Source: DASVEE01 sp036380735
GTDB lineage: Bacteria > Acidobacteriota > Thermoanaerobaculia > Gp7-AA8
Assembly: GCA_036380735.1 (NCBI GenBank)
Contig: DASVEE010000048.1
Span: 1-64,000, forward strand
Length of the DNA stretch: 64,000 bases
Reading direction: 5' to 3'
In this document: positions 59,642-64,000 of the stretch, in pieces
Numbering within the stretch: the stretch's first letter is position 1
Layout of the letters: each line of letters starts with the position of its first letter
The notes under the pieces: model-generated
Databases searched by the model: none
What the model saw: only the letters and a program-made list of their open reading frames with translations
What the model was told of the DNA's origin: nothing
Program-made: the position numbers and the translations under genes

Positions 59642-60295
59642 CTAATCATCCCGCGCCACCAGCCCCACCCGCACCGCAAACCTCACCAGTCCCGTGAGGT
59701 CGTGCACATCGAGGCGTTTCATCAGTTGGTTGCGGTGGGCTTCGACCGTGCGGTGGCTGAGGCTCAGGCGGTGGGCGATCTCCTTGCTGGTGTTCCCCTC
59801 CGCCACCAGTTGCAGGATCTCGCGTTGCCGCGGGGTCAGCGCCGCCAGCGGGTCCGTGGCGCCGCCGGTGCGGCTCACGTAGTCGTCGACGACGCGTTTG
59901 GACACCGCGGGGCTGAGGTACGTTTCGCCGCGCGCCACTGCACGAATGGCCACTTCGAGCTCGGCGACGGCGCTGCCTTTCAGCAGATAGCCGGCCGCTC
60001 CGGCGCGCAGCGCCTGCAGCACGTACTCCTCGGAGATGTGCATGGAGAGGATGACGACGCGGATGGCGGGATCGAGCTTCGCCAGGCGCGCCGCGGCGTC
60101 GAGGCCGTTCAGGCCGGGCATGCCGATGTCGAGGAGGACGAGGTCGGGGTGGACGCTCTCGGCGAGCCGCAGCGCTTCGTGACCGTCGCCCGCCTCGGCG
60201 ACGACTTCGACGCCATCGAGTCCGTCGACGAGGCCGCGGATGCCGGCGCGCACGAGGGTGTGGTCGTCCGCCAGCAGGACACGAATGGTTCTCAT
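59642..60295 (-). CDS. NarL/LuxR-type response regulator
   Basis: The 217-aa protein has a receiver domain with the acidic pair in LLADDH, the phosphoacceptor Asp in LVLLDIGMPG (about residue 54), and the conserved Lys in YLLKGSAV. A LuxR-type helix-turn-helix follows (LTPRQREILQLVAEGNTSKEIAHRLSLSHRTVEAHRNQLMKRL). It is encoded directly after its cognate histidine kinase with a four-base overlap. Phosphorylation should allow dimerisation and DNA binding. The palindromes near 62128-62175 are possible targets. Confidence 0.95.
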   Translation of the reverse strand: MRTIRVLLADDHTLVRAGIRGLVDGLDGVEVVAEAGDGHEALRLAESVHPDLVLLDIGMPGLNGLDAAARLAKLDPAIRVVILSMHISEEYVLQALRAGAAGYLLKGSAVAELEVAIRAVARGETYLSPAVSKRVVDDYVSRTGGATDPLAALTPRQREILQLVAEGNTSKEIAHRLSLSHRTVEAHRNQLMKRLDVHDLTGLVRFAVRVGLVARDD

Positions 60296-62067
60296 GCGGC
60301 ACCTCGCAGGGGAAAGCGGGCACAGACTTCGGTTCCGCGTCCGGGTGCGGTGCGGATCGCGAGCGCACCGGCGGCGAAGGAGACGCGCTCCTGCATGCCG
60401 ATGAGGCCGAGGGATGCGCCGCGGACGGCGCGGTCGGACGCGGCGTCGAGATCGAAGCCGAGGCCGTCGTCGCGCACGATGAGCTCGACCGCGTCGGAGG
60501 CGCGGTGCAGCTCGAGCCAGACGTTCTTCGCCGAGGCGTGACGGGCGACGTTGGTCAACGCTTCCTGCGCGACGCGGAAGCAGGCGGTGGCGACCGGGGG
60601 ATCGAGCCGCGGGATCTCTTCGACGGAGAGGTGCAGCTCGAGGCCGGCCTGCTGCGCGAAGCGGTCGGCGTGCGAGCGGAGGGCGGCGCCGAGCCCGAGG
60701 TCGTCGAGGACGGAGGGGCGCAGCTCGAGGGCGAGATCGCGCACGCTCTGCATGGCCTGGTCGATGTTCTCCATCGCATCGCCCAAACGCGGCGGAGCGG
60801 AGCCGATGTTGATCTTGACGGCGGTGAGGATCTGGCCGAGCTGGTCGTGCAGCTCGATGGAGAGGCGCCGCCGCTCTTCCTCCTGCGCGAGGAGGAGCCG
60901 CCGCGACAGTGCCTCCATGCGGGCGAGGAGCCGCACGCGCTCATCCTCCTTGCCCCGCTCCGCGCGCTCATGCTCGTCGCGCTCGATGGCGAGAGCGACG
61001 ACGTTGGCCATCGACTGGAGGAACTCGGTGTCGTCGTCGCTGAAGGTGCGCGGCGTCATGGAGTGCACGCTGAGCAGGCCCCACGGCCGCTCGCGACCGC
61101 GGATCACGGCGGCGAGCACGCTGGCAACGCCGTAGTTGCGCAGGACCCACGATTTGGTGAAGCGCGTGTCGTTGGCGACATCGGCGATGACGAGCGGCCG
61201 ATCCTGCTGCACGGCCCGGAGGGCGGGGCTTGCATCCTCCAGCGGGACGGTCGCCCCCAACGGCAGCTCGGGCCAGCCGGCGCTCGCGCGGAGGAACATG
61301 CAGTTCTGCTCCGGTTGTACTTCCCAGAGGATGCTGCGGCCGGTGCCGAGCGTCTCGGCGGCGCACGTGGCGGCCTCGTTCAGCAGGGTGTCGAGCTCGC
61401 GCGCACGGATCGCGGTCTGCCCGAGCTCCGCAATGGTGAACTGCTGGCGATTGCGCTGCGCGAGCTGCTTCAGCCGCAAAGCGGGAGTCTCGACCATGTC
61501 CCACACACCCTTGCGTTTGGCGATCGCGAGCTCATGAGAGTGCGCGACGTCGAGAATGCCGGCGGCTCCGGTCGTGGCGAGTGGATACGCGCAGAGCACG
61601 ATCATCTGCATGCCGGAGGCGGCGTCGTCGAAGTCCTGCTCGTATTGCTGGAACGTGTCCCATTGCTCTTCTTCGAGCCACGTGTTGCAGCCGGCGATGC
61701 GCAGGCCGGCGAAGCCTTTCTGCCGCGACTCCTGCGTCAGTTTTTCCCACGCGGCGCGCAGGCCGGGCCAGTCGAGGACTCCTTCGCGGTAGTACCACGC
61801 GCGCGCAGGCTGCAGGACGATGGCGCCGCGCTCGCGATAGCTCGCATAGCCGGGCATGGCGCGCTCGAAGGCCTCCGTGATCGACGCTTCCGTCAGCGGC
61901 TCACTGTAGAGCCAGAAGCAGAGCTCGCGCTGTTCGAGTCCGGCCACGAAATAGGGGATCGAGGTCTCGAGCAGGTCGGCCGCGGTCTCGAAGAAGAGGC
62001 AGAAATGCGTTCCCCACGGCATGCCGCCCACCGGCGGAATCCCGCTCCTGCGTAACTGGCCGGTCAT
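60292..62067 (-). CDS. MEDS-GAF histidine kinase (NarX/DesK type)
   Basis: The 591-aa soluble kinase begins with a MEDS domain (GTHFCLFFETAADLLETSIPYFVAGLEQRE, about 18-190), a sensor module known from methanogens and methylotrophs. A GAF domain follows (about 215-375). Next come a HisKA_3 dimerisation helix with the His in LSIELHDQLGQILTA, and an HATPase_c domain (VRDDGLGFDL, GLIGMQERV). It lacks transmembrane helices, so it senses something in the cytosol. The four-base overlap with the response regulator gene marks it as the partner kinase. Confidence 0.95.
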   Translation of the reverse strand: MTGQLRRSGIPPVGGMPWGTHFCLFFETAADLLETSIPYFVAGLEQRELCFWLYSEPLTEASITEAFERAMPGYASYRERGAIVLQPARAWYYREGVLDWPGLRAAWEKLTQESRQKGFAGLRIAGCNTWLEEEQWDTFQQYEQDFDDAASGMQMIVLCAYPLATTGAAGILDVAHSHELAIAKRKGVWDMVETPALRLKQLAQRNRQQFTIAELGQTAIRARELDTLLNEAATCAAETLGTGRSILWEVQPEQNCMFLRASAGWPELPLGATVPLEDASPALRAVQQDRPLVIADVANDTRFTKSWVLRNYGVASVLAAVIRGRERPWGLLSVHSMTPRTFSDDDTEFLQSMANVVALAIERDEHERAERGKEDERVRLLARMEALSRRLLLAQEEERRRLSIELHDQLGQILTAVKINIGSAPPRLGDAMENIDQAMQSVRDLALELRPSVLDDLGLGAALRSHADRFAQQAGLELHLSVEEIPRLDPPVATACFRVAQEALTNVARHASAKNVWLELHRASDAVELIVRDDGLGFDLDAASDRAVRGASLGLIGMQERVSFAAGALAIRTAPGRGTEVCARFPLRGAA

Positions 62068-62127
62068 AATGGTGAATTGTCCACCCGTTTCGGTCGTATG
62101 GGGTGGATTAGGTATTTACCGCGCGGC

Positions 62128-62175
62128 GACTACGTAGTCCGACGAATAGGCCGTAACGTACACACGGCGTACGTT
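62128..62175. promoter_or_regulatory. Two palindromes between divergent signalling genes
   Basis: GACTACGTAGTC (62128-62139) is a perfect 12-bp palindrome, and AACGTAC (62155-62161) with GTACGTT (62169-62175) form 7-bp arms around a 7-base centre. Both lie in the 118-base gap between the divergent kinase genes and are candidate sites for the LuxR-type regulator. Confidence 0.55.
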
Positions 62176-62185
62176 GGACGATGTA

Positions 62186-64000
62186 ATGTCAGTCGCTCCC
62201 TTTCCTCGCTCCGACGATGTCCATGTACTGGTTGTGGAAGATAATGAAGTAGACGCACGGATCGTGGAAACGGTGTTGCGTCACGCATCGTTCGCGGTCC
62301 GGCGCGCAGGACGTCTCTCTGAAGCGCTCACGGCCCTCCGCTCCGGCGATTTCGACGTCGTCCTCTGCGACCTCGGGCTGCCCGACAGTGACGGCCTCGC
62401 TACTGTGCAGACGCTGATGCGCGAAGCGCCGGCGATTCCGCTGGTGGTGATGACCGGACGCAACGATGAATCGATCGCGCTGCGTGCGGTAGCCGCGGGA
62501 GCGCAGGACTATCTGGTGAAGGGGAGCACGGACGCGAGCGTGCTGGCGCGCTCGATCCGTTACGCGGTGGAGCGCGGCCGCGCGGCGCGCGAGAGGCAGG
62601 AGGAGCGGCTCGCCTCGGAGCGCCGGTTGCGCGCGCTCGTCGAGCACGCCTCGGACCTCATCTACCTGTGCGACGAGACCGGGCGGTTCACGTACGTGAG
62701 CCCGCCGGTGACGCGCATGTTCGGCTACGAGCCGGCGGAGCTGATCGGCTGCGATCCGATGGAGCTCGTGCATCCCGACGACGTGGAGTACGTGCAGCAG
62801 CGCTTCCACACGCCGGCGGCGCAGACGTCGATCCCGATCCTCGCGGAGTTCCGCTTCCGCCACAAGAACGGGACGTGGCGGCATCTGGAGGTGCTGCGCG
62901 CGAACCGGCTGTTCGATCCGGCGGTGCGCGCGATCGTCGGCAACGTGCGCGACGTGACCGGCCGGCGACAGGTGCAGGAGGCGCTCGACCAACTGCGCCG
63001 CCGCTACCAGTTGATCCTCAACAGCATCTACGACGGCGTGCAGGGTGTCGATCTGGCGGGCCACATCACGTTCGAGAACCCCGCCGCGGCGGCGCTGCTG
63101 GGGTGGCGTCCCACGGAAATGTTCGGGTGTGCGGCGCATGCGACGATGCACCACTCGCTGCCCGATGGCACGCCGCGCTCAGAGGCGGCGTCTCCGATCC
63201 ACTGGACGCTCGCGGACGGGATCGTCCGCTTCGTCGAGGACGACGTGTTCTGGCGGAAGGATGGGACGGCGCTGCGCGTCGAGTACACCGTGGCGCCGAT
63301 GGTCGACGAGCAGGGGCGCGTCGCCGGCGCGGTGATCACATTCCGCGACATCTCGAAGCAGAAGCAGCTCGAACAGCAGCTCGAGCAGGACGCGCGCGTC
63401 GCTTCGCTGGGGCGCGTCTCGGCGTCGGTGGCGCACGAGTTCAACAACCTGCTGATGAGCGTCAGCCCGTTCGCGGAGATGCTGCGGCGGAAGACGCTGG
63501 AAGACCCGACGCTGGAGAAGCCGGTGAAGCACGTGCTCAACGCGGTGCGGCGCGGCCAGCGGCTGACGGACGAGATCCTCCGCTACACGAATCCGGCGGA
63601 ACCGCGCATCACGCGGCTGGATGTCGGGGCACTGATCCGCGACTTCACCGAGGAAGCGGCCGGTGTGCTGGGCGACCGGCGCCTGGAGGTCGATGTGCCG
63701 CCGGCGCTGCGAGTCCGCGCGGATGCGGATCAGCTCACGCAGGTGCTGCTGAACCTGGTGACGAACGCGCGCGACGCGACGGAGCCGGGTGGCGTCGTGA
63801 CGATCGGCGCCGCGCCCGCGGCATCCGTGCCGTTCCTGCGCGACCGCCTGTCGGCGCCGGAGCGTTTCGCCGGCGTGTACGTGCGAGACAACGGCTGCGG
63901 CATCTCCGCCGAGGCTCAGGAAAGGATCTTCGAACCGTTCTTCACGGCGAAGAAGCGCGGCGGCACGGGGCTCGGGTTGGCGGTGGCGCACCGCATCGTG
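62186..64000 (+). CDS. Hybrid receiver-PAS-PAS histidine kinase (partial)
   Basis: The frame opens at ATG 62186 and runs off the right edge after 605 codons without a stop. It has an N-terminal receiver (VLVVEDNEVDARIV, phosphoacceptor Asp in VVLCDLGLPDSDG, Lys in DYLVKGST) and two PAS domains (ALVEHASDLIYLCDETGRFTYV and LILNSIYDGVQGVDLAGHITFE). A HisKA helix with SVAHEFNNLLMSV follows, then the ATPase (LLNLVTNARDATEPGG, RDNGCGIS, GGTGLGLAV). No membrane segments are seen. The input-receiver arrangement means it is controlled by another kinase, possibly the divergent one. Confidence 0.93.
   Translation, partial: MSVAPFPRSDDVHVLVVEDNEVDARIVETVLRHASFAVRRAGRLSEALTALRSGDFDVVLCDLGLPDSDGLATVQTLMREAPAIPLVVMTGRNDESIALRAVAAGAQDYLVKGSTDASVLARSIRYAVERGRAARERQEERLASERRLRALVEHASDLIYLCDETGRFTYVSPPVTRMFGYEPAELIGCDPMELVHPDDVEYVQQRFHTPAAQTSIPILAEFRFRHKNGTWRHLEVLRANRLFDPAVRAIVGNVRDVTGRRQVQEALDQLRRRYQLILNSIYDGVQGVDLAGHITFENPAAAALLGWRPTEMFGCAAHATMHHSLPDGTPRSEAASPIHWTLADGIVRFVEDDVFWRKDGTALRVEYTVAPMVDEQGRVAGAVITFRDISKQKQLEQQLEQDARVASLGRVSASVAHEFNNLLMSVSPFAEMLRRKTLEDPTLEKPVKHVLNAVRRGQRLTDEILRYTNPAEPRITRLDVGALIRDFTEEAAGVLGDRRLEVDVPPALRVRADADQLTQVLLNLVTNARDATEPGGVVTIGAAPAASVPFLRDRLSAPERFAGVYVRDNGCGISAEAQERIFEPFFTAKKRGGTGLGLAVAHRIV

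Noticed and set aside
1..64000. tRNA, rRNA or prophage structural genes
   Set aside because: I found no tRNA-like cloverleaf, no rRNA sequence and no phage structural, integrase or lysis genes on reading both strands, though short RNAs could be missed without a covariance search.

Overview
This is one high-GC (roughly 65% by eye) chromosomal segment with no rRNA or tRNA that I can recognise. The gene content suggests a soil or sediment bacterium of the Acidobacteriota type: carboxypeptidase-regulatory-like secreted proteins, PD40/TolB propellers, an ABC permease fused to an M1 peptidase, a MEDS-domain histidine kinase, a CHAT protease coupled to an ECF sigma factor, and many Cys-rich secreted proteins. 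The phylum is an inference from family composition, not a marker-gene result.

Layout. 0-6.7 kb: a large secreted protein flanked by inverted repeats, a HicBA toxin-antitoxin pair, and a three-gene secreted module. 6.8-12.8 kb: a minus-strand cluster of a small protein, a 769-aa unknown, a Hanks-type Ser/Thr kinase and a 781-aa Rossmann-like unknown. I cannot assign this cluster to a described system. 13.2-15.2 kb: an XRE regulator, an HTH/RHH-like protein with a SymE-like toxin, then a repeat field. 15.6-22.7 kb: two tandem paralogous serine hydrolases, secreted proteins, a 22-bp tandem array and two unknown cytosolic genes. 23.4-33.3 kb: a translationally coupled operon of SNF2/RapA-type helicase, Mre11/SbcD-type phosphoesterase and YhaN/Rad50-type ATPase, with a gene upstream that fuses a nucleoside-deoxyribosyltransferase-like (TIR-related) domain to a complete GroEL-like chaperonin. 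33.9-41.7 kb: a DsbA-like thioredoxin, Cys-rich proteins, a MarR/AhpD/DUF1772 redox locus, and an ABC-transporter operon headed by a small Cys peptide. 42.4-52.7 kb: a PD40 propeller, sigma factor with membrane CHAT protease, a second sigma factor with a protein of unknown function, and a CARDB protein. 52.8-64 kb: ABC/M1 peptidase system with its ATPase, a thioredoxin-like gene interrupted by an in-frame TGA that reads as selenocysteine (UxxC motif followed by a good bacterial SECIS hairpin), small proteins, and two divergent two-component signalling genes, the last of which runs off the right edge.

The most interesting items are the deoxyribosyltransferase-chaperonin fusion (its chaperonin half has lost the aspartates equivalent to GroEL D52 and D398, the pair whose loss cripples ATP hydrolysis), the selenocysteine thioredoxin, the kinase cluster at 6.8-12.8 kb, the CHAT/sigma pair, and an abundant 9-bp-unit dispersed repeat (GGACNNATR) found at about 15 places. 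That repeat is often arranged as a hairpin, twice supplies a gene's stop codon, and once sits in frame inside a membrane protein gene.
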